Source: Vibrio mangrovi (lineage in GTDB: Bacteria > Pseudomonadota > Gammaproteobacteria > Enterobacterales > Vibrionaceae). Taken from it: a stretch of 64,000 bases of DNA. Under the pieces are notes generated by a model. That model searched no databases. It was not told the origin of the DNA and saw only the letters and a list, made by a program, of their open reading frames with translations. Shown here in pieces: positions 51,092-59,506 of the stretch (positions are counted from its first letter, which is position 1; every line of letters begins with the position of its first letter). Position numbers and translations under genes: made by a program. The stretch covers positions 1,736,001-1,800,000 of the forward strand of contig NZ_AP024883.1 of the NCBI RefSeq assembly GCF_024346955.1, in the 5' to 3' direction.

Positions 51092-54000
51092 ATGGTAGAT
51101 TATCGCTTTGTTCAGGTAAATGAATTTCAGGCCAATAATCCGGGCTGGAATACTTTTGGTAATGCGACGGTGACCAAAGTCAGTAATACACAGTGGCAAC
51201 TAACGTCAGCAAACGCCAATCAGCCCAGCCTGATGCTGTATATTCTCGGGCCAGCCGCGTTCCGGGTTCGTTTTAACCCGGATCAAAACTACGACTTCAG
51301 TACTGATAACTCTCTGGCGGTCGTTAACCGGGATTTGGGACTGAAGAACCTCACCGTCAAGAGCACCCAGAGCGACAGCCAGCTTCAACTGGATATCGGT
51401 TATCTGGTGCTGGTTATCGATCTGGCACCTTATCGTCTCAGTGTTTACCGGCCAAATACTCACGGCACTGGCCCCAATGGCTGGCAACTGATTCACCGGG
51501 ATATTCCCGGTAGCGGTACGGATTATCTTGGCCGGGAAAACAAGAACATCATGTGGGCAGAGGATGGGAGTTCTGTTGCAAACCTGAAACAGTTTCCGGC
51601 CAATGCCCAATATGTCGGATTTGGTGAAAAAGCAGGTACGCAGCTGGTTAAAAACAGCTATACCATGACATTTTTCAACTTCAACAACTACGAGTACGGT
51701 TCTCCCGGTGTTATTCCTCCCGGTAATCAGGGTGGGCCGCTGAATCCCAGTGATCCACTGTATAATTCTATGCCTCTGACAATTGAGAATAATCTGACGC
51801 CTGACGGGGATTATCTGGGAGATTCATATTCGTATCTGCTGTTTCTGGATAATGTCTCTCAGTCTTATTTCAATATGGGAGCCAATGATTATTCAAATAT
51901 GTCCGGACGTTATTATTTCGGAGCACTTTACGGTAGTCTGGATTATTACTTTATGGCCGGAGACACCACCCTTGATGCAATACGCCAGTATCAGACGCTG
52001 ACAGGGCCGTCACCGTTACCTCCAATCTGGTCTTTGGGATTTCATCAGGGGGCTTATGGCTATTTTGATAACTACAAGCTGTTCAATATCGCTGAAAGTT
52101 ATCGCAAATGGCAGATTCCCATTGATGGTCTGCACATTGATGTCGACTTTCAGAATAACTACCGGACCTTTACCAACAGCCCGGCTAAGTTCCCGAATGT
52201 GGCGGAGATGTTTGCTCAGCTGAAAGGGCTGGGATTTAAATGTTCCACCAATATCACCGGAATGGTTACGGCCAATCCTTACGATGAAAACGGACAAACT
52301 TCAACGCCTTATACCACTGCAATTGAAGGGCGGGAGAAAGGTTATTTTCTTACCGATCACTATGCAGGCGGAGAAGACAGCAATAACTTTTTTATTGCGA
52401 AGGAAGATTACGGACAGAACTTTGGTTCCAATCCGTTCTCTTATCCGGTTCCGGGTGCCGACTATTACCAGAATGAAGCGCCGTTGAAAAATCCTGAGTT
52501 GCCTGCGCCGTTGACACCGACACAAGTAATGAGCCAGACATTGCAGGCAAATGAACCTTATTCGGTTATTAACCTCGGAACTTCCGGTTACTACCCGGAT
52601 CTCGGACAGGATGCTGCTTCAGAGTGGTGGGGGCAGCAGTACCAGTATCTGATTGAAGCCGGACTGGAAATGGTATGGCAGGATATGACCTGTCCGGCAA
52701 TGGCCGGTAACTTTGATAATCAGGACGGTAACTATATTCAGACATTACCATTGAATCTGAATATGACCTACTTCGGAGAAAAGAGACCGAATGCCGAAGT
52801 TCATAATGCTTTTGCCCTGATGCTGATTCGGGCAACGTATCAGGGGTTACTCAAACTTCAGGGGGATAAACGTCCTTTTATTATTGGCCGGGGTGGTTAT
52901 GCCGGTGTACATCGATATGCAGCAATCTGGACCGGCGATTCTGCATCCAGTTGGGACTTTTTGCGGATTAATGTGCCGGAAGTGCTGAACTTTGGCTTGT
53001 CCGGTGTACCGATATCCGGTTGTGACATCGGTGGTTTTGGACCGGGTTCAGGTTGTGTTCCGTTTGATAATGGTGAATCGGGGACCGGGACACCTTACGT
53101 GGTCGGGGGATTGATTAAAGGGGGAGTAACGAACTATGAACTCTTTACCCGCTGGGTCACGATGGGAGCATTTCTGCCCTGGTTCCGCATTCATTATGAC
53201 GGTTATAACAAAGAGTTTCAGGAACCATTCTACTACGGCTCTCCCGTACCGGAAAATTGTCGGTTGTTTATCCGGATTCGCTATCGCCTGATTCAGATGT
53301 TTTATGATGCCATGTACGAAAATACTCAGTCTGGATTGCCGATCGCCCGGGCATTGTTCCTGAATTTTCCGGCAGATAAAAATGTTTATGGTCAGAGTGG
53401 CTACTGGCTCTGGACTGAATTTATGGTCGGTGACTCTTTATTGGTTGCTCCGATTATGGACCCGGATAATGAAGGTGGTTCAAAACGGGATATTTATCTG
53501 CCGATGGGAAGTAACGGTCAGACCCAGTGGTATGCATTTACCAATGATCAGGCACCACTTGGTGCACCTGTTTCCGGTGGTACGGTGGTTCATGGTTTCT
53601 ATGCTCCGATTGAAAACCAGAATCTGTATCAGGTGCCGATTTATGTCAAAGCCGGTGCAATTATTCCGACTCAGGATGTTGCCCAGTATATCGACCCGGA
53701 AAGTCCCAATCCGATTACCCTGTCGGTTTATCCGGGAGAGAACTCTTCCTATAACCTTTATCAGGATGATGGTCTGACTCGTGCTTATCAGTCAGGTCAG
53801 TACCGCTTGACCAAAATTTCCCATCAGGGGATCACCAATGGTCAGCAGATATTGATCCAGCCACTGATAACCACGTTCTCACCGTTGGTGAACTATTACT
53901 TTATCTCGCTTCCGGGAACAAAGCTCCCGAGTGAAGTAACCGTCGATGGCAATGTAATTCCGAATCTGGTTCGATCAACGCCGGAGGCTGCTGCCGATGC

Positions 54001-54109
54001 GCTGGCAGATTCTTCCGTTGATGCCTATTACTGGAATGCCAATATTAAAACGACCTTTGTAAAAGTTTTCTTTGGTAATCAGGATATTCAGGTCAATGCA
54101 TTTTTCTGA
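51092..54109 (+). CDS. GH31 protein of the alpha-1,4-glucan lyase-like branch
   Basis: 1005 residues; AAAGGAG precedes the ATG. GH31 acts on alpha-glucans. The likely nucleophile is D531 in GLEMVWQDMTCPAM and the acid/base D616 in IWTGDSASSW. Ordinary GH31 hydrolases have WxDMNE at the first site. Here WQDMTxPAM, with FLDNVSQSYFNMG, GLHIDVDFQNNYRTFT, FRVRFNPD and IIGRGGYAG, matches what I recall of red-algal alpha-1,4-glucan lyase, which releases 1,5-anhydrofructose from starch or glycogen. Bacterial glucosyltransferases of GH31 may share some of these motifs, so the activity is not proven. No signal peptide is seen, so it should act on internal glycogen or imported oligomers. Downstream is a terminator, then the pig cluster in convergence. 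Confidence 0.85.
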   Translation: MVDYRFVQVNEFQANNPGWNTFGNATVTKVSNTQWQLTSANANQPSLMLYILGPAAFRVRFNPDQNYDFSTDNSLAVVNRDLGLKNLTVKSTQSDSQLQLDIGYLVLVIDLAPYRLSVYRPNTHGTGPNGWQLIHRDIPGSGTDYLGRENKNIMWAEDGSSVANLKQFPANAQYVGFGEKAGTQLVKNSYTMTFFNFNNYEYGSPGVIPPGNQGGPLNPSDPLYNSMPLTIENNLTPDGDYLGDSYSYLLFLDNVSQSYFNMGANDYSNMSGRYYFGALYGSLDYYFMAGDTTLDAIRQYQTLTGPSPLPPIWSLGFHQGAYGYFDNYKLFNIAESYRKWQIPIDGLHIDVDFQNNYRTFTNSPAKFPNVAEMFAQLKGLGFKCSTNITGMVTANPYDENGQTSTPYTTAIEGREKGYFLTDHYAGGEDSNNFFIAKEDYGQNFGSNPFSYPVPGADYYQNEAPLKNPELPAPLTPTQVMSQTLQANEPYSVINLGTSGYYPDLGQDAASEWWGQQYQYLIEAGLEMVWQDMTCPAMAGNFDNQDGNYIQTLPLNLNMTYFGEKRPNAEVHNAFALMLIRATYQGLLKLQGDKRPFIIGRGGYAGVHRYAAIWTGDSASSWDFLRINVPEVLNFGLSGVPISGCDIGGFGPGSGCVPFDNGESGTGTPYVVGGLIKGGVTNYELFTRWVTMGAFLPWFRIHYDGYNKEFQEPFYYGSPVPENCRLFIRIRYRLIQMFYDAMYENTQSGLPIARALFLNFPADKNVYGQSGYWLWTEFMVGDSLLVAPIMDPDNEGGSKRDIYLPMGSNGQTQWYAFTNDQAPLGAPVSGGTVVHGFYAPIENQNLYQVPIYVKAGAIIPTQDVAQYIDPESPNPITLSVYPGENSSYNLYQDDGLTRAYQSGQYRLTKISHQGITNGQQILIQPLITTFSPLVNYYFISLPGTKLPSEVTVDGNVIPNLVRSTPEAAADALADSSVDAYYWNANIKTTFVKVFFGNQDIQVNAFF

Positions 54110-54138
54110 GGAGCCGTAAGGAATCTGATGAAATATGG

Positions 54139-54164
54139 AAACCAGCCCGGTTTCGGGCTGGTTT
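54139..54164. terminator. Bidirectional terminator between GH31 gene and pigN
   Basis: AAACCAGCCCG (54139-54149) and CGGGCTGGTTT (54154-54164) with a four-base loop. It would close both the plus-strand GH31 operon and the minus-strand pig operon. Confidence 0.8.
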
Positions 54165-54188
54165 AAATCATAATGATGAATGTCTGCG

Positions 54189-54917
54189 TTACACAATAAA
54201 GGGAATGAAACACTTCACTTTACGTTTATAGTTTTCCCACTGCTCCCCATAGCGTTCACCTGACATTTTTTCACTTTTAGGAATGGCATCTCCGTAATAC
54301 TGACCAATATTGGTCAGGGGCGCGATCAGACCGATCCAGTGGTTTGCCAGTAAGCCGAAACTGACAAAAATCAGGAAGTCACCAAAATAGTTCGGATGAC
54401 GGGAAGTTCCCCAGAAACCTGTATTCAGTAGCTTGCCGCGATTGATCGGATTCTGTTTGAAGCGGCGTTTCTGGTAGTCACTGCCGAAGTGATAGACGGT
54501 GCCAATCAGATAAACGACGATCGCCAGCCATTGCATCGCACCGAATGGTCCCTGAATATCGGCCGCCCAATAAAATGGCAGACAGTAGAGCCAGCCAAAT
54601 ATATTTACCATGACAACAGCCAGAATGGGTTGCTGCTGATCGGGGATTACATCTCCGAGCTTTGCAGCCGCAGTATTCACGTACCAGCGGGTCAGTACAA
54701 TATTCATCCGCAACAGATAAATCCCGACAAATGCAAGGATCAGGACCTTATGCGCAACGTCACCGCTTCCCCAGTAACAATAGGCTATCGCGACCGGGGC
54801 CATACTATTGAATCCCCATAAAAACATCGGTCGGGGATCTTGTGCTTTTTGGGTTGAACGATAAGCCAGTCCTGATAAAACCAACATGACAACAATTAAT
54901 GTGATCCAAACTTCCAT
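54189..54917 (-). CDS. pigN: PigN, membrane protein aiding bipyrrole methylation
   Basis: 242 residues, six to seven membrane spans, DUF1295 / steroid 5-alpha-reductase-like C-terminal fold: GFWGTSRHPNYFGDFLIFVS and the terminal ERYGEQWENYKRKVKCFIPF. In Serratia, PigN is needed for PigF to methylate 4-hydroxy-2,2'-bipyrrole-5-carbaldehyde efficiently. It is the last gene of the cluster, after pigM, as in known pig operons. The assignment rests on family and on position. A ribosome-binding site, AAGGAG, precedes the ATG. Confidence 0.85.
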   Translation of the reverse strand: MEVWITLIVVMLVLSGLAYRSTQKAQDPRPMFLWGFNSMAPVAIAYCYWGSGDVAHKVLILAFVGIYLLRMNIVLTRWYVNTAAAKLGDVIPDQQQPILAVVMVNIFGWLYCLPFYWAADIQGPFGAMQWLAIVVYLIGTVYHFGSDYQKRRFKQNPINRGKLLNTGFWGTSRHPNYFGDFLIFVSFGLLANHWIGLIAPLTNIGQYYGDAIPKSEKMSGERYGEQWENYKRKVKCFIPFIV

Positions 54918-54984
54918 AATAACTCCTTCTTACGAGGACAATTTTTTTCTAAGAACAATTAGCTTTCTCTCTGTAGCTGAGGGC

Positions 54985-56034
54985 TTAATCGATGGTTAAA
55001 ATACTGCTTGAAGCTCTTCGCGGCGAAACTTCCGCTGCAACTTTTATCTGTCCGAACCGGGCAAAAAATACCGGTAAATGTGCCATTCCCAGTGTTTTTG
55101 CCAGTGTGGCTTTTGGCAAATCATGCTGAACCAGCACACTCAACGGATGCACACTCCAACCCCATTGCTGGAGCGTGAGCCATAACTGTGCCAGTGTCAT
55201 ACCGGTCAGAAACAGATTGTGCCTGTTGGGTTCCGGCACACTGAGTGCCAGATATTGCGGTCCTTGTTCAACTAACTTCGAGAATCCCCGGGCCATGAGC
55301 TGAGGTAGCCTCAGAAGCCGGGTTAATGGGTTCAGTCCCGGGTGGAAACCGATACGGAACAGCCACTCTGCATATGACGGAAGTTTGCCGAACAGATGAT
55401 GTAAGAAGAATCCATCATCAACCGGTTTATTTTTATCAAAATGAATAAAGCTATAGGTTTCCTGCCAGGCACGCTTGTCGGCAAAATCCAGTGCGGCATA
55501 GCGATAAACTAATGCGGCAACTTTTTTACGGCTTGCTTCATCCTGCCACAGTTCCAGCTGCACCGGAGAATCCGTGACAATTTCCTGAAGCCGGGATTGT
55601 TGTAAAGCCGACAGTTCCGTTGTTTCATAAGGCATACGATTGGTATGACGATTCTGAATCAGACCAGACAGTTCACGATATGCCTCCGGGTTTTCCATTC
55701 CCGGCTCTTCCGGATAGAAACAGAGCAGGCCTTCCTGATGTGAAGGAAGGGGCAGAGTTGCAGTATGTGACTCGTCATACCATGCCCAGTTGAGCGGGAC
55801 TCCGGCATTCTGCATCAGCGCCTGAATATGCTGGAAGAAAATACCACAGCTCATCAGCATCTCATTCTCCAGCGATGGCAACCCCTTCAGGGCCCGATTG
55901 CGATCGATAGCCAGACATCCCATGCGGGATGATGAGTAGTGGATTGCCCAGGGTTGGCAGTTATGAGAAGAGGGTGCAGAGCGGGCAACTTCTATGGCAT
56001 CTGTTAACTTTTGTTCAAAAGATTGGGTGGACAT
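54985..56034 (-). CDS. pigM: PigM, oxidoreductase making the bipyrrole aldehyde
   Basis: 349 residues from the ATG at 56034, with GGAGG upstream; an open frame 11 codons longer is ignored. It has a nitroreductase/Acg-like fold with APSSHNCQPW at 20-29 and LTGMTLAQLWLTLQQWGWSV and HPLSVLVQHDLP in the C-terminal part. In the pathway PigM oxidises 4-hydroxy-2,2'-bipyrrole-5-methanol to the carbaldehyde, using FMN. It lies two bases after pigL. Confidence 0.85.
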   Translation of the reverse strand: MSTQSFEQKLTDAIEVARSAPSSHNCQPWAIHYSSSRMGCLAIDRNRALKGLPSLENEMLMSCGIFFQHIQALMQNAGVPLNWAWYDESHTATLPLPSHQEGLLCFYPEEPGMENPEAYRELSGLIQNRHTNRMPYETTELSALQQSRLQEIVTDSPVQLELWQDEASRKKVAALVYRYAALDFADKRAWQETYSFIHFDKNKPVDDGFFLHHLFGKLPSYAEWLFRIGFHPGLNPLTRLLRLPQLMARGFSKLVEQGPQYLALSVPEPNRHNLFLTGMTLAQLWLTLQQWGWSVHPLSVLVQHDLPKATLAKTLGMAHLPVFFARFGQIKVAAEVSPRRASSSILTID

Positions 56035-56036
56035 AA

Positions 56037-56759
56037 CTATTTCCTCCTGCCAGACAGATCTGTACATAGTACCGATGTCCGTAAATTATCCGGCATCAGC
56101 ACCGGAGCACGACTTCCGGGGTGGTAACAGATCGCGCAAACCCAGTACAAGCCGTAGAAAATCCAGAACATACGCTCACTAAGCCCGGTTGTGGTGTCAG
56201 AGACCAACCGTCGTTGCCAGTCGACCTGAATTGTCCGGAGTGAGTAAGGCAGCCCTTTGCCGTGACTTTTAAGAAAAGCTTCCCGGACCGCCCAGACTGC
56301 ACAAAGCAATGCCATCGACTGGCCGTGTTCTTCTGCTGTAAAAGCCAGTTGCAGTGCTGACGGTCCAAAATGGCGGTAACACTGAAGATCTATACCCAAT
56401 GTTTGTTGTGGTGCTGTTGCAATGGCATACCAAACATCACTGTGGCTGAGTGATAATGCACACTGGCCTAACGTTGGATGGATTCCGTACGGTTGCCCTT
56501 GCTGAGTATACTGAATGCGAAACTCAGTGCATTTTGTTTTCGGTGCGTTTGTGCTCCGGGATACAGAATTCCATACACGGGTAAGCCACTTTTGGGTCTG
56601 TCGGTGAGCTTGCTCTCTTACCTGTGCCCGGTTTTCTGTCATGGAAACACGAGGACTTAGATCAGCCCTGGTGATGACGAAGCGGGGAACGTCCGTTCCT
56701 GCTGACAGCTGAGTTTCCGTGATTCCATCATGGGAGACAATTTTACTGCTGGTAGCCAT
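56037..56759 (-). CDS. pigL: PigL, 4'-phosphopantetheinyl transferase
   Basis: 240 residues from the ATG at 56759, with GGAGAA upstream; the frame is open much further but overlaps pigK in a non-homologous way. It is of the Sfp/HetI type: LGIDLQCYRHF with the magnesium-binding Asp, and WAVREAFLKSHGKGLPYSL with the catalytic Glu and Lys. It attaches phosphopantetheine to the carrier serines of PigG and the two PigH ACP domains. Its start overlaps the end of pigK by 17 bases. Confidence 0.92.
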   Translation of the reverse strand: MATSSKIVSHDGITETQLSAGTDVPRFVITRADLSPRVSMTENRAQVREQAHRQTQKWLTRVWNSVSRSTNAPKTKCTEFRIQYTQQGQPYGIHPTLGQCALSLSHSDVWYAIATAPQQTLGIDLQCYRHFGPSALQLAFTAEEHGQSMALLCAVWAVREAFLKSHGKGLPYSLRTIQVDWQRRLVSDTTTGLSERMFWIFYGLYWVCAICYHPGSRAPVLMPDNLRTSVLCTDLSGRRK

Positions 56760-57057
56760 TGCCGATTCTTTCTCCGGAAATTTCTTCAATGACTTCTGCC
56801 ATCTGATCGAAACGGGCGACCAGACTCTGAAACAGCGGTGTCTGCATATCGCGCTCGAAATCTTCCAGTGAATTGAGGCGAATGATCTCAATAAAATGGA
56901 ACTGAGCATCTGCCGCCTGACTGACGTCAATAACATCAAATGCCAGAACTGAATCGAGCTGATAACAGGCCTCATAGTCGGTATGAACAACCCAATCCCG
57001 GAACTCATGGTAGAGACTGATATCTTTCAGGCGAATCTTGTGCACAATCGTTTTCAT
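56743..57057 (-). CDS. pigK: PigK (RedY-like small protein)
   Basis: 104 residues with a dimeric alpha-beta barrel-like pattern, starting MKTIVHKIRLKDISLYHEFR, then FHFIEIIRLNSLEDFERDMQ and VIEEISGERIGNGY at the end. This is the RedY/PigK family found in prodiginine clusters. In Serratia its loss reduces bipyrrole formation, and a helper or chaperone-like role has been proposed. AAGGATAAG precedes the ATG. It is 46 bases after pigJ. Confidence 0.88.
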   Translation of the reverse strand: MKTIVHKIRLKDISLYHEFRDWVVHTDYEACYQLDSVLAFDVIDVSQAADAQFHFIEIIRLNSLEDFERDMQTPLFQSLVARFDQMAEVIEEISGERIGNGYQQ

Positions 57058-57103
57058 CTTCTTATCCTTTTCTGTCGGTTATTCTGACAGGCGCTGTCGC
57101 CTG

Positions 57104-59506
57104 TTATTTATTTCCATCGGTTGCCGGACCAGCCTGTTCGATCACCAGATGATAGTTGATGCCTCCTGTGCCGAACGAATTGATAGCTGCCATTCGTCCC
57201 CCTGACTCAGGATAAGGCCATGGAATGGTTTCCTGAGGAATGTCAGCCGGAAGATCTGCCAGCATAAGGCGGGGATTGATGTTCCCGGGCACTGGGGTCG
57301 GTGGAATCTGTTCGTGTTCAAAGGCACTGAGCACTTTACATAAGCTCAGTGAAGCAGCACCGGCAAAGCAGTGGCCGAAGTTGTATTTTACCGAGCCGAT
57401 ATACAGCGGATGCGATTGCTGCTTTTCATCTGCGGTTTTCTGGTCAGGTTTATGCTGATAATGCTGCCGGATAGCACTGATTTCAGAGACATCTCCCAGA
57501 GCAGTCCCGGTACCGTGTGCCTCTATGTATTGAATCCGGCCCGGTTTCACATCAGTCAGAGCCAGCGTTTTTTCAATCGCCAGTGCTTGTCCTTCCGGAT
57601 CCGGCGCTGTCATCGAGCGACTGTCACAAGAACCGGAAATTGAACGAATCGTTGCCAGAGCTTCCTGACTATCCGGCTCACGGGAGAGAATAAAGATTCC
57701 GCCGCCATCACCGGGGGTAAAACCGTCATTTTCGTCGGCGAAAGGACGAATCCGGGTAGTGGAGAGCATCATCTGGGCGCTGCATAACACCAGATCCCGT
57801 TCTGTCGTTGCCATCTCAATGCCTGCGACTATGACCTGATCATAGCGGCCGGACTGTAATCCTCTGACAGCATCGTGGAGTGCAGCCATTGAGCTGGCGC
57901 ACGCTGCTTCGACAGCATAGCAGTCCGCCTGAATACCTAATTGCTGTGCTATCAGCATTGCAGAGCCAATTCCGCTTGCGCCATACCAGCTCCAACGGTT
58001 TACCGTGACAGGCTGGGGGCGGGGAAGTGGGAGCGTCTGAGGCAACTCATCCCACAGATGACGAACGGTCCGGACTCGGTCCGGAGTCAGAGATAAGTTT
58101 GAGGCAACAATGATCGCTGTGTGTATTTCATCTTGCCGGGACTTCATATGAGCCGAGGTCAGAGATAAACGCGTACAGGCGTTTAGCAGATACTGTTGTG
58201 TGACATCCAGCCGGTGCTGTTTAGCCGGCATCATCGCTTTTACCGGCGGAACATCCCGAATGTCGTGGCTGGTAAAACACATGGCCTTACGAATGTAAGT
58301 ACTGAGTTTTTGCGGATTCTGGCGGAATAAGGCGGTCTGATTCAGTTGCTGTCCGGATAATTCCTGAATGGTATCACTGCCCTGATCCAGCGTTTGCCAG
58401 AATGGGGCTTTATCATCTCCGAGGGCAGTCAGCGGACGGTAATCCAGCAGTTGAACCGGAGCCTGTGCATATGTAACGGTTCTGGGGGTTGGCATCGGGC
58501 CGATTTGCCATCCGGAGCCGGTAAATGAATAACCGGAGCAGTGCTGCTTCTGCTGAGACAGCATTTCCAGCACCTGACTGAATATCTGATTTGCTCCGGA
58601 AAAATACGGGCAATCACTCTCAGACTGAGTGGAAGCATGTTGTGTACTCATGTCTCCTAATTCTGCGAGAATCGGCCACTGGTTGTCTTGTGCGACGCTG
58701 ACCGGACAAACCAGCAGACTGATTGCACCTTCCAGCCAGATCTTATTCGGTGAAACGCCTTGCGCTAGCAACAGATTCGCCTGTTCGGCATGGTGAAAAC
58801 ACTGCACCGATGTCAGCAGGGCAATCCGGCTATCCTGAAAACGAAAACTGTCCTGTGCCAGTTGCAGCAGACGCAAACCACCGAGATCCGCACCATCTAT
58901 AGTCTGACATTTTCCCCGGGTTTGGGCAAAATGAGCAATTCTTGCCGGGATACTGGATGCCATTTCACCAATGCGATCATGGGATGATGCGCCCAGAGTC
59001 TGTGCAAGCTGAAGTTTGTACGCATCGACCTGCTGTTCAATTTCCTGAGGCGAGTATCCCTGACTAGTCAATGTCTCTGCCAGATTGCGTAACGCCTGAA
59101 CTTTGGTCGCATTGCGATAAGCTGCATCACTGCCCAGATGAACGGCGCAGTATTGGTCGCAGTGATCCCGCAGGGATTCGGGGATCGTTATCTGTCTGAA
59201 TGCATCATCAGCGGCTAGCAGTGCCAGCCGGGTTTCTTTACTGACAGCCTTACGAAACAGGGGAGGAATGGAAAATTTTCTGAAATCGAAGTCCTGATCG
59301 CTGACCTGAGCAACAGAAAGAGCAGCATCGGTCTCACTCCAGGGCGTAGTATAGTGATTCTGCATCAGTTGGTGCCACGCCTGTGGTTCGGCGAGATGTT
59401 CGAAATGACGCTGGCCGGGAAAAAAACACCCGGCACTGATAATCGCCACTCTGTTGTCCGGCTGGTCTGATGGTTTGTTTGAACGGGTGCTCTTGTCTGA
59501 ACTCAT
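57104..59506 (-). CDS. pigJ: PigJ, double ketosynthase of bipyrrole synthesis
   Basis: 800 residues with two ketosynthase-like halves. The N-terminal half (about 15-350) has QTIDGADLGG where a working enzyme has Cys; D207 stands in its place, so it resembles a chain-length-factor-like partner. The C-terminal half (about 410-790) is intact: VEAACASSMAAL with C536, IEAHGTGTALGD and KYNFGHCFAGAA with the catalytic histidines. It joins the pyrrole-2-carboxyl unit from PigG to malonyl on PigH with loss of CO2. Its start overlaps the pigI stop by four bases. Confidence 0.93.
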   Translation of the reverse strand: MSSDKSTRSNKPSDQPDNRVAIISAGCFFPGQRHFEHLAEPQAWHQLMQNHYTTPWSETDAALSVAQVSDQDFDFRKFSIPPLFRKAVSKETRLALLAADDAFRQITIPESLRDHCDQYCAVHLGSDAAYRNATKVQALRNLAETLTSQGYSPQEIEQQVDAYKLQLAQTLGASSHDRIGEMASSIPARIAHFAQTRGKCQTIDGADLGGLRLLQLAQDSFRFQDSRIALLTSVQCFHHAEQANLLLAQGVSPNKIWLEGAISLLVCPVSVAQDNQWPILAELGDMSTQHASTQSESDCPYFSGANQIFSQVLEMLSQQKQHCSGYSFTGSGWQIGPMPTPRTVTYAQAPVQLLDYRPLTALGDDKAPFWQTLDQGSDTIQELSGQQLNQTALFRQNPQKLSTYIRKAMCFTSHDIRDVPPVKAMMPAKQHRLDVTQQYLLNACTRLSLTSAHMKSRQDEIHTAIIVASNLSLTPDRVRTVRHLWDELPQTLPLPRPQPVTVNRWSWYGASGIGSAMLIAQQLGIQADCYAVEAACASSMAALHDAVRGLQSGRYDQVIVAGIEMATTERDLVLCSAQMMLSTTRIRPFADENDGFTPGDGGGIFILSREPDSQEALATIRSISGSCDSRSMTAPDPEGQALAIEKTLALTDVKPGRIQYIEAHGTGTALGDVSEISAIRQHYQHKPDQKTADEKQQSHPLYIGSVKYNFGHCFAGAASLSLCKVLSAFEHEQIPPTPVPGNINPRLMLADLPADIPQETIPWPYPESGGRMAAINSFGTGGINYHLVIEQAGPATDGNK

